Assembly (NCBI GenBank): GCA_038216655.1 | Contig: JBBQPZ010000005.1 | Span: 1 to 64,000, forward strand | Source: JAFDWR01 sp038216655 | GTDB taxonomy: Bacteria; Armatimonadota; Fimbriimonadia; Fimbriimonadales; Fimbriimonadaceae | DNA: 64,000 nt | Direction of reading: 5' to 3' | Shown here: positions 56,447 to 63,634 of the stretch, one piece after another | Layout: each line of letters opens with the position of its first letter | Position numbering within the stretch: the first letter of the stretch is position 1 | The notes under the pieces: generated by a model | Seen by the model: only the letters and a program-made list of their open reading frames with translations | Told to the model about the DNA's origin: nothing | Databases searched by the model: none | Made by a program: the position numbers and the translations under genes

Positions 56447-58606
56447 ATGCGTTTGAAAGAACGTCTCTCCTCTGGCTCGCTGAAAAAAGCGGTGGCGGGC
56501 CACCGCACTCTATACGTCGGCCTTCTGCTTCTGACCGGATGTTCCAATTCCTCGTCTCCTGCTCCCGAAACGCCCATCGCGCACAAGCAGGCTCCCGCCG
56601 ATCCGTGGGTGTTGAGCTGCATCGATCCGGCTGAGAAGACCCCGGCCTTGCTTTGGAACGGCCTGATCGGGGTTCGGATCGGCCGGGACGGGATGGGGAT
56701 TGAGAATGGGCTTTTTGCGATCGACGAGTACGAGAAGACGGGCGAGGAGAAGATTTTGCCCTTGCCGAATCCGATGGGTCTGAAGTGGACATTGCGCGGG
56801 GAGACTCTGGATCCCGCCAAGGGAACCAATTACCGGCAGAACCTCGACATGCGCGGCGGGATTCTTGAGACCACTTGGGATCAGGCGGGTGGGCACGTTA
56901 TCCTTACCACCGCGATTGAGCCTGGAAGCGCCGCACTTGCGGAGCGCTGGGTGATCGATCCAGGGACCGACGCGGAGGTCTCCTGGGAATCTCCGGCGCC
57001 TGCTACTTACCAGCATTCGGGCGACGTCGCCACACGGAAAGGGAAACTCCGCGGTCGGGATTTTCAGGAGTTCCTGAGCATGAAATATGGCGTCAGGGGC
57101 GAATGGAAAGATCGAGGCTGGAAGGGAAGTTCAGATTCCGACCCGGCGATTGTCGTGGAGCGATACATCAACCTTGCACCTCGACCTGTTCCGATAAAGC
57201 CGGCACCGCCCCAAGACGATGTATTTCCGGATCTCCCCTCAAACCACTGGGCATATCGAGATATGGCCAAGGCTGAGCTCTTTGACTCGGTTGCCGAACG
57301 TTCCAAGAGCGTTTGGGCCGAGAGGTGGAAGACGGATATCGAGATCGATGGGCCGGTGGAGGATCAGCAGGCGGTGCGGTCGTTCCTGTTCTATCTCCGA
57401 TCCGCGATTCACCCGAACGGCAAGATGTCGATCTCGCCCTTCGGGCTGAGCGATGCGACTTACAACGGGCATGTGTTTTGGGATGCGGAAATCTGGGTGT
57501 TCCCGGCGCTGGCGCTGGTGCAGCCGGACGCGGCGAAGGCGATCACCGACTATCGGCTGGCGCATCTGAAGGACGCCGAGGCGAACTTCGAGGACTGGAT
57601 GCGGGCGGGGCGTCCGACCGCGAGCGGCAAGTTGAGCGGTCCGGGTCTGGATGGCGAGCGAAGCACCCAGAAGGGGGCGATGTTCCCGTGGGAGTCGAGC
57701 GTCAGCGGGCACGAGACGGTGCCCGGCCCGTCGAAGTGGGAGCACCATATCACGGGCGACGTGGCGTTCGAGGTCGGCCAGGCGATGGCGTTGGGGTTCA
57801 TCAAGGACACGGATTCCTACAAGCCGCTGGAAGAAGCAGCTTTCTTCTGGCTCTGCCGATCGACCAAAGGTCCGGACGGGAAGTACGAGATCAACGGCAC
57901 GATGTCGCCGGATGAAAACCACACCGGAGACAACGATCTCTACACCAGCCTCCTCGCCCAATGGGGCTTCACTCAAGGTGGCGGATGGGACCCGGTGCGG
58001 GCAACGACGACGAACTGGTACCCGAACGTGGAATTCAAACTCCCCCACGACGACAAGTCGTTCCTGACCTACGACGGCGATACCGTCAAGGGATACAAAC
58101 AGGCGGCGGCGGTGCTCGCGATCTACCCGCTCCAATTCCCGCCCGCCGAGAAGCGGGCCCGGCCGATGATGGAGCGATTCGCCGACAAGGTGAGCAAGAA
58201 CGGGCCGGCGATGACCGACTCGGTCCACTCGATCATCTGGTCGCGGCTCGGGGAAAGCCAGAAGGCCTACGAAACTTGGCGGAACTCTTGGCTCCCTTTC
58301 ACGGCCCATCCATTGATGCTCTTCAGCGAGAAGCGAACCAAGGACACTTGCTACTTCACCACCGGAGCGGCAGGAAGTTTGCAAAGTGTTCTCTACGGAT
58401 TCATGGGTTTTCGATTAGACTGGAAGAAGCAAGACGGAGCGGCCTGGTCGATCCCCTTGCACGGCGGTTCTTGGTTGAGCGTCAAACCCCACCTTCCCCC
58501 AGCTTGGAAGAGCGTGAAGTTCAAAAACTTCAACGTCCTCGGTCGGCGCTACACCCTCACTGCCACCACCACGTCCACTGACGTTCACGTCACACAAGGA
58601 GATTAA
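56447..58606 (+). CDS. GH65-family glycoside hydrolase, secreted lipoprotein
   Basis: 719 aa from the ATG at 56447, which follows TAGGAT by 7 nt; the open frame reaches back to 56213 through REP elements, which are not coding. The signal ends in LLLLTGC (lipobox). The catalytic (alpha/alpha)6 part has FWDAEIWVFPALAL, MFPWESSVSGHE and the likely general acid in SPDENHTGDNDLY, as in GH65 trehalase/kojibiose-type or glucosylgalactosylhydroxylysine glucosidases. The N-terminal beta domain holds ALLWNGLIGVRIG. The substrate is unknown. A type C hairpin encodes the residues just before the lipobox. Confidence 0.75.
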   Translation: MRLKERLSSGSLKKAVAGHRTLYVGLLLLTGCSNSSSPAPETPIAHKQAPADPWVLSCIDPAEKTPALLWNGLIGVRIGRDGMGIENGLFAIDEYEKTGEEKILPLPNPMGLKWTLRGETLDPAKGTNYRQNLDMRGGILETTWDQAGGHVILTTAIEPGSAALAERWVIDPGTDAEVSWESPAPATYQHSGDVATRKGKLRGRDFQEFLSMKYGVRGEWKDRGWKGSSDSDPAIVVERYINLAPRPVPIKPAPPQDDVFPDLPSNHWAYRDMAKAELFDSVAERSKSVWAERWKTDIEIDGPVEDQQAVRSFLFYLRSAIHPNGKMSISPFGLSDATYNGHVFWDAEIWVFPALALVQPDAAKAITDYRLAHLKDAEANFEDWMRAGRPTASGKLSGPGLDGERSTQKGAMFPWESSVSGHETVPGPSKWEHHITGDVAFEVGQAMALGFIKDTDSYKPLEEAAFFWLCRSTKGPDGKYEINGTMSPDENHTGDNDLYTSLLAQWGFTQGGGWDPVRATTTNWYPNVEFKLPHDDKSFLTYDGDTVKGYKQAAAVLAIYPLQFPPAEKRARPMMERFADKVSKNGPAMTDSVHSIIWSRLGESQKAYETWRNSWLPFTAHPLMLFSEKRTKDTCYFTTGAAGSLQSVLYGFMGFRLDWKKQDGAAWSIPLHGGSWLSVKPHLPPAWKSVKFKNFNVLGRRYTLTATTTSTDVHVTQGD
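56481..56514. repeat. Type C hairpin inside the GH65 coding sequence
   Basis: GCGGTGG-CGGG-CCACCGC with AAAA before and ACTCTAT after, the same layout as at 14871-14904. It encodes KKAVAGHRTLYV in the signal region. Confidence 0.65.
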
Positions 58607-58608
58607 GC

Positions 58609-59361
58609 ATGCCAAATGTTGTCTTTACGGTCGATTGCGAAGGCGCAATGCACGACCGATGCTTTACGGGCGAGTTCATTCGGGTCATGGAGCAAGAATT
58701 TGTTCCGTGCACCTGGCTGATCCACGTAAGCCTCAAAGATCCCAGCGCGAATACCAACCTTTACTATCACGAATTTATCCACAAGATCCCCAGTTGGCAT
58801 GAGATGGGGATGAAGGTCAACTTCGAAAACGAGCGCGGGTATGTCGAGGACGCCAAAGAGCGCGGCAACATCCTTTGGGTCGCGAAGGACACCCTCAAGT
58901 CGCACATGATCAAGGCCACCGCGTTCCGCGCGGGCTGCTTCGCCTTGGTCCCTTCGGACATTCCGTATCTCGAAGAGATGGGGATTCTCGTCGACTCCAC
59001 CCCGATCCCGGACGCGAACTACAAGATGTTCGTCGACTGGAAAGGCGCCCCGACCAACCCGTATCACAGCGCGGCGGACAGCCTCCACACGGAGGGGAAC
59101 AACAAGGTTCTTCACATCCCGGTCGCCACGCATGAGGGTGAATACGGCTACCTTGACCGCGGCTTCGATGCGCTCAAGCCGCTGTTCGAGGCGAACCTCG
59201 ATCGCGAAGTGATCTGCATCGGCCTGCGCGACTACCACGACTCGGTCGAGGATCTTCGCAAGACGATCCGCTTCTTCCGCGAGCGCGGTGCGCACTTCAC
59301 CACGCTTACCCAAGCGGCGAGCGAGCACTATGAGCACCACGCGGCGCTCGCGGGTGTCTAG
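58609..59361 (+). CDS. Polysaccharide deacetylase-like protein (NodB fold)
   Basis: 250 aa. The metal site begins FTVDCEGAMHD; the later TAFRAGCFALVPSDIPYLEE and HIPVATHEGEYGYLDR fit the divergent deacetylase relatives. The first His of the usual T-F-D-D pattern is replaced, so the exact reaction is uncertain. No signal peptide is seen. AAGGAG lies 7 nt before the ATG, the best ribosome site in the area, and the gene starts 2 nt after the GH65 stop, so the two are co-expressed. Confidence 0.65.
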   Translation: MPNVVFTVDCEGAMHDRCFTGEFIRVMEQEFVPCTWLIHVSLKDPSANTNLYYHEFIHKIPSWHEMGMKVNFENERGYVEDAKERGNILWVAKDTLKSHMIKATAFRAGCFALVPSDIPYLEEMGILVDSTPIPDANYKMFVDWKGAPTNPYHSAADSLHTEGNNKVLHIPVATHEGEYGYLDRGFDALKPLFEANLDREVICIGLRDYHDSVEDLRKTIRFFRERGAHFTTLTQAASEHYEHHAALAGV

Positions 59362-59369
59362 AGGAAGCG

Positions 59370-59437
59370 TAAGGAGGTAAGGCGTAAGGGGGTAAGGGGA
59401 ATCGGATCCTCCTTACCCCTTACGCTTTACCTCCTTA
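59370..59437. repeat. GTAAGG tandem/inverted element
   Basis: TAAGGAGGTAAGGCGTAAGG repeats (59370-59397) and the nearly exact complement CCTTACGCTTTACCTCCTTA (59418-59437) around a short spacer. It lies between two convergent genes and could stop transcription from both. Confidence 0.7.
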
Positions 59438-59469
59438 CTGGGAATGCACAGGTTGGAAAACCTGCGCTA

Positions 59470-60120
59470 CTACTTCGGCGTCGCGACGACGCCGTACTGC
59501 AGGTAGCGGCAGTCCTCGTAGTAGTTGAACAGCAACGCGTTCATCAGCCGAAACTTCCGGCTTGGCGTGGGGTTGATCCCCTCTATCCGCTCGATCTTGT
59601 AGCCTGCGTCCTCGAAGAGGCGAGGGATGCTTTTGGCGGTGAAGAACCGGAGGTGCGTGCGGTCGAAGATCCCTGAGTCCTGATACGGGAAGTCGCGGCC
59701 GCGGGTGATCGACATCAACGCGTGCCAGAACCGGATATTCGGGATCGAGGCGATCACTCGGCCTCCGGGGGCGAGGACGCGCTTGGTCAGACGCAACGCC
59801 TCCGCGGGTTCAACGAGGTGCTCAAGCACGTCGGTAAAGGTGACCAGGTCAAAGGTCGCCTCGGGCAGTTTGGGAATCTCGACGATGCAGTCTCCCGTGG
59901 AGACGTGGTCGACTCGCGAACGGGCGATCTCCGCCATCTCGGGCACAAACTCGATCCCCCAGGTCTCGCAGCCGTACCGCTGCTTGCAGGCCTCGGCGAA
60001 CGCGCCGGTTCCACAGCCGACATCGAGGGTGCGGGTCGCTATCTCGGGGAGCAGATGCCAGATGTCTTCCCGAGGGTTCTTGTAATACGGCTTGACTTGG
60101 TCGAGATTGTCGATGAGGGA
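59470..60120 (-). CDS. Class I SAM-dependent methyltransferase, start unclear
   Basis: The open frame from 60120 down encodes LIDNLDQVKPYYKNPREDIW, then motif I TLDVGCGTGAFAEACK, WGIEFVPEMAEIARSRVDHV, and DLVTFTDVLEHLVEPAEALR (motif II), with later RVIASIPNIRFWH. All Methyltransf_11/23 landmarks are present. But no ATG, GTG or TTG exists in frame between the stop at 60121-60123 and the first GTG at 59946, which lies after motif I. A frameshift near 60120 or a rare start codon is needed. The substrate is unknown. Confidence 0.65.
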   Translation of the reverse strand, partial: SLIDNLDQVKPYYKNPREDIWHLLPEIATRTLDVGCGTGAFAEACKQRYGCETWGIEFVPEMAEIARSRVDHVSTGDCIVEIPKLPEATFDLVTFTDVLEHLVEPAEALRLTKRVLAPGGRVIASIPNIRFWHALMSITRGRDFPYQDSGIFDRTHLRFFTAKSIPRLFEDAGYKIERIEGINPTPSRKFRLMNALLFNYYEDCRYLQYGVVATPK

Positions 60121-60178
60121 TTATCGCACGAGCACACAGTGGTAGTGGCAGTGCAACGGAGCGGGCGAACTCAGCGAC

Positions 60179-60207
60179 AAAAAAAGCGCCCCCGAAAGGG
60201 CGCTTTT
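60179..60207 (-). terminator. Intrinsic terminator of rpmB
   Basis: On the minus strand: AAAAGCGCCC, 6-nt loop, GGGCGCTTTT, then seven T. It sits 25 nt after the rpmB stop. Confidence 0.85.
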
Positions 60208-60231
60208 CAAAGCTTGGGTCTAAAGGTGAGC

Positions 60232-60504
60232 TTAGATGCCGTAGGTGGCTTTCTTCAGCCAGTGCTTGGGCACCGGGCGAAGGCCGCAACAGACGGCGTT
60301 GAATTCGGGGCTCTTGATGACCGAGGTCGCGACGGTGAGGGTGTGCGTCCCGGTCGGCGTCTTCAGGCGGACCGTTTGCAGGTTCGCGTGCTGAATTCGA
60401 TTCTTATGAGGGGCCTTGTACTTCCAACCCTGCGAGTGTTGGTTCCGAATGAACTTCGCAGACGTATTGCCCTTCTTACCGCTAACCTGACAGATCTTCG
60501 CCAT
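60232..60504 (-). CDS. rpmB: Ribosomal protein bL28
   Basis: 90 aa, MAKICQVSGKKGNTSAKFIR, then NRIQHANLQTVRL and a C-terminal HWLKKATYGI: an L28 of the longer, Lys-rich type. GGAG lies 8 nt before the ATG. It is part of the large ribosomal subunit. A much longer chance frame on this strand (to 61521) contains it in its last 90 residues; only the L28 part is real. It has its own terminator. Confidence 0.9.
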   Translation of the reverse strand: MAKICQVSGKKGNTSAKFIRNQHSQGWKYKAPHKNRIQHANLQTVRLKTPTGTHTLTVATSVIKSPEFNAVCCGLRPVPKHWLKKATYGI

Positions 60505-60609
60505 AACAATTGCTCCCGCCCAGGCACGATGCCGGGCGCGAAAAAAGAATATACCCGAATCTTCGGCAAGCAACCACCGCTGGCGATAGCGCATATAGAA
60601 GATATCGCC

Positions 60610-62055
60610 ATGAGCATCCACTGCGAACTCCTTATCGACGGCCACTTCATCGGCGGTCCTTGTGACCAGGCCGTCGGGAAAGACGTCATTCGAAACCCCT
60701 ACGACGGCACGATAGTCGGGACCGCGGCCGAGGGTGGCTGGAGTGAGCTCAACACCTGTCTCGATGCCGCGACCGATGCCTTCAAGACGTGGCGGAACTC
60801 TACCAAGTACGAACGACAGGCTCTCTTGAGGCGAATTGCCGAGTTGGTGCATGAACGTGCCGACGAATTGACCGAGCTGTTGACGCTCGAGGTCGGCAAG
60901 CCGGTCACCCTTGCAAAGGGGGAGATCGCAAGGCTCGCGCTCACGTTTGAGTTTGCCGCCCTCGAACTCGATCGGTGGGAGCCGGAAGAACTGAACTTCG
61001 ACTTGGATCCTCGAGGCAAAGGTTATAAGGGACACGCCGAGCGGTTTCCGATCGGGCCGATCTTCGCGATCGTGCCGTACAACTGGCCCCTCAATCTCGC
61101 CGCTCACAAGATCGCCCCTGCCCTCGCAACGGGGAACACCCTTGTCCTGAAGCCTTCTCCCCTCGCGCCGCTCTCTACGCTCAGCCTCGCGCGACTGATC
61201 CACGAAGCCGGCTGCCCGCCCGGTGTGTTGAACGCGTGGAACGGCCCAGCCAATCTCGCCCAGAAGGCTTGCCAAGACCCACGGGTAAAGATGCTCAGCT
61301 TCACCGGCTCCGGGCCGGTCGGCTGGAAGCTCAAAGAACTCATGCCCCAAAAGCGCGTCGTTCTCGAATTGGGAGGTGATGCGACGGCGATCGTCTGCGC
61401 CGATGCCGATGCCGATCTGGACTGGGCGATTCCGCGGCTGATATCGGGAGGCTACGGCTACGCTGGCCAAATCTGCATCTCGATCCAGCATGTGCTGGTG
61501 GAGGAGGGCATTTACGAGCAAGTTCGTCAGCGGTTGATTGAAGGCACCCGGAACTGTCCGACGGGGGATCCGCGCGATCCCAACGTGGTTTGCGGACCAC
61601 TCATCTCCGCCGACTCAGCGGACAAGGTTCAAGCCTTCCTCGACGAAGCGGTGTCAGCGGGAGCCCAGATTATCGCGGGTGGCGAGCGGAAAGGGAACCT
61701 CTTTCATCCAACCCTCATCGAGGGCGTCCCTTGCGATACGAAGCTGGGGCGGGAGGAAGTGTTCGGCCCCGTGATGACTCTGAGTCGGTTCGACTCGCTA
61801 TCAAGGGCGATCGATTGGGTCAATGCCTCGTCTTACGGGATTCAATGCGGCATCTTCACTCGAAATACCGAGTTCACCGAAAGAGCCTTCCGTGATTTGG
61901 AAGTCGGCGGCGTGATTGTCAACGACTATCCGACACTCAGATTTGACAGTATGCCCTACGGCGGGGAGAAGCGGAGCGGGTTCGGTCGCGAGGGAGTTCG
62001 CTACGCGATGGAGGAGATGACGGCAATACGGGCGCTCGTGGAGCGCCCGTATTGA
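60610..62055 (+). CDS. NAD(P)-dependent aldehyde dehydrogenase
   Basis: 481 aa from the ATG at 60610; the frame is open back to 59722, but that part overlaps rpmB and the methyltransferase on the other strand. Landmarks: FAIVPYNWPLNLAAHKIAPA, NTLVLKPSPLAPLS, FTGSGPVGWKLKEL, ELGGDATAIV (catalytic Glu) and GYAGQICISIQHVLV (catalytic Cys), then EEVFGPVMTLSRFDS. It oxidises an aldehyde to an acid; relatives act on succinate semialdehyde or lactaldehyde. No pathway partner lies nearby. A hairpin overlaps its stop codon. Confidence 0.85.
   Translation: MSIHCELLIDGHFIGGPCDQAVGKDVIRNPYDGTIVGTAAEGGWSELNTCLDAATDAFKTWRNSTKYERQALLRRIAELVHERADELTELLTLEVGKPVTLAKGEIARLALTFEFAALELDRWEPEELNFDLDPRGKGYKGHAERFPIGPIFAIVPYNWPLNLAAHKIAPALATGNTLVLKPSPLAPLSTLSLARLIHEAGCPPGVLNAWNGPANLAQKACQDPRVKMLSFTGSGPVGWKLKELMPQKRVVLELGGDATAIVCADADADLDWAIPRLISGGYGYAGQICISIQHVLVEEGIYEQVRQRLIEGTRNCPTGDPRDPNVVCGPLISADSADKVQAFLDEAVSAGAQIIAGGERKGNLFHPTLIEGVPCDTKLGREEVFGPVMTLSRFDSLSRAIDWVNASSYGIQCGIFTRNTEFTERAFRDLEVGGVIVNDYPTLRFDSMPYGGEKRSGFGREGVRYAMEEMTAIRALVERPY
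62024..62054. terminator. 14-bp hairpin overlapping the aldehyde dehydrogenase stop
   Basis: CAATACGGGCGCTC-GTG-GAGCGCCCGTATTG is perfectly complementary and includes the last codons and part of the TGA. No T-run follows on either strand. It lies between two convergent genes and may serve both. Confidence 0.6.
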
Positions 62056-62076
62056 AGGGTTGCTGAGGCAACGGGA

Positions 62077-63411
62077 TCAGTGGGTGATGATCCAGCCGCC
62101 CTTGTCGATCTTGAACTGGAAGCCTCTCGAACCGATCGGGTTGTTGTACAAAGCGATGCGGGTCTTCATCTGCTTCGTGCTCGATATGTAGTTTGACGGT
62201 GTCGTGGTCGCATTCACGTCGTACGTAGTGTCCACGTTCGACAACGTAAAGGTGCTTCTCAGGTCCCAGGCATTCGTCGCGTAGTTGAAGAAGGAGACCT
62301 TCACCAAGTTGCCACTCTGGTTGCCTGAAGCGGTTAAGGTGAAGTGGTAGCTGATCGCACTCGTCGACGCGGCCTGGCCATCCATCTCGACCTGGATCGT
62401 TGGGGATGAGCGGCTTACGTTGAAGGCCTGGCTCGTGACGTAGTAGCTCTGATCGAGCTGCCAAACGTCGGTGAAGTTGCCTGACACGAGGTTCCCAATA
62501 TCAAGGTTGACCGGGAACGGTTGGATGTTATTGGTGACGCCATTGGTATCAACCGCGATTCCAAATAGCAGGTTGCCATAGGACGCGGGAGGCTCGTTGG
62601 TGTCAAAAACGTCGAACTCGTCGGGATCGACGAAGATTCCGTCCATGGGATCCCAATCCCACCAAAATCCGTTGTTGCTCGAGCCAATGCTGACGGGGCC
62701 GCCAGCATTGAAGACGGTGTGAACGGTCGCGTCGAGTGGGCCGTTTCCGGTTACCAAATCAGACGTGTCGCGGAACTCCTCGGCAAGATAGATTTGGGAC
62801 TGATCGCAGTAGGCGCCCGAGGCGGAGATGTCGATCGTGACCTTGTAGGCCGTGCCCGGCGCTGATCCCGGCCAGATCACACCGAAGTCAGAAGCCGCCG
62901 ACGGAACGTGACTGAAGCTGTCAGGCCCCCCACTCGGAGTGAAGGTTTCGTAGACGATCCAGCGCATCAGGAACTGATGGTTGTCTTCCGGCTCGAAACC
63001 GAACGTGATGTTTTTCCAAGGCTTGTTGACTCCAGTCGACAGCATGAGCATGTCGTCCAAAGTGTCAGGATTTGCCCCCAATCCCCCGAAGCCGTCGCCG
63101 ATGACGCCGTAGTTTGAGCCCGAGTCGGCGAGATAGACGTTGGTGATCGCTCTCGGTTGTGGCCGAGGCTGAGTCAGGTGTCGGATCGGCTTGGACGGTA
63201 ATTTGCCCAGGCTCAGGGGTGTAATCACGTGCGTCTCGATCGGAACCGCTGTGTAGGGAACCCAAGTGCCCGCCAAGTTCTTCATCGTTCCGTCCGCCTG
63301 ACGGACGTGGCCAAAGGCAACACGTAGGTAGCCGCTCATCGCCTTCTGGGCGACGGCCAGCGATCCTGAGCATGCAATGAGCGCGCCCATAAGTCCAAGC
63401 AATTTCTTCAT
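62077..63411 (-). CDS. Large secreted protein, function unknown
   Basis: About 444 aa from the ATG at 63411 (KKLLGLMGALIACSGSLAVA, a Sec signal); GAGGG lies about 8 nt upstream. The frame to 63462 adds nothing protein-like. The mature part is rich in Gly, Asn, Asp and aromatic residues (GSNYGVIGDGFGGLGANPDT, NNGFWWDWDPMDGIFVDPDE), like extracellular beta-sandwich proteins of the Fimbriimonas and Planctomycete type. No PEP-CTERM or Por tail is present. Function unknown. Confidence 0.6.
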   Translation of the reverse strand: MKKLLGLMGALIACSGSLAVAQKAMSGYLRVAFGHVRQADGTMKNLAGTWVPYTAVPIETHVITPLSLGKLPSKPIRHLTQPRPQPRAITNVYLADSGSNYGVIGDGFGGLGANPDTLDDMLMLSTGVNKPWKNITFGFEPEDNHQFLMRWIVYETFTPSGGPDSFSHVPSAASDFGVIWPGSAPGTAYKVTIDISASGAYCDQSQIYLAEEFRDTSDLVTGNGPLDATVHTVFNAGGPVSIGSSNNGFWWDWDPMDGIFVDPDEFDVFDTNEPPASYGNLLFGIAVDTNGVTNNIQPFPVNLDIGNLVSGNFTDVWQLDQSYYVTSQAFNVSRSSPTIQVEMDGQAASTSAISYHFTLTASGNQSGNLVKVSFFNYATNAWDLRSTFTLSNVDTTYDVNATTTPSNYISSTKQMKTRIALYNNPIGSRGFQFKIDKGGWIITH

Positions 63412-63578
63412 CAGCAAAATCCCTCGGGGTTTATGATACGAACAAGCCGCGCCAAAACCCATATATATTTCTAGGACCCCAGGCGATCCACCCTATAGGA
63501 CTCCGCAACAGGATTGCAAGTTCCGTTCCCTGACGCTCATTTCTTGCGCATCCGACCGCTAGACAAACTAGTAATAAG

Positions 63579-63612
63579 ACGAGGGCCGCCATCAACCGAT
63601 GGCGACCCTCGT
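63579..63612 (-). terminator. Hairpin terminator of the sugar ABC ATPase gene
   Basis: ACGAGGGCCGCCATC and GATGGCGACCCTCGT pair over 15 bp with one mismatch and a 4-nt loop, followed on the minus strand by CTTATTACTAGTTT. It lies 22 nt after the stop. Confidence 0.6.
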
Positions 63613-63634
63613 GGGCCTTACTTTGGGGCGAGAT

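Noticed and set aside
59722..60609. The N-terminal extension of the aldehyde dehydrogenase frame
   Set aside because: It overlaps rpmB and the methyltransferase on the other strand, and the conserved sequence starts after the ATG at 60610.
60508..61521. The upstream extension of the minus-strand frame that contains rpmB
   Set aside because: It is antisense to the aldehyde dehydrogenase gene. Only the last 90 residues (L28) have conserved sequence and a ribosome site.
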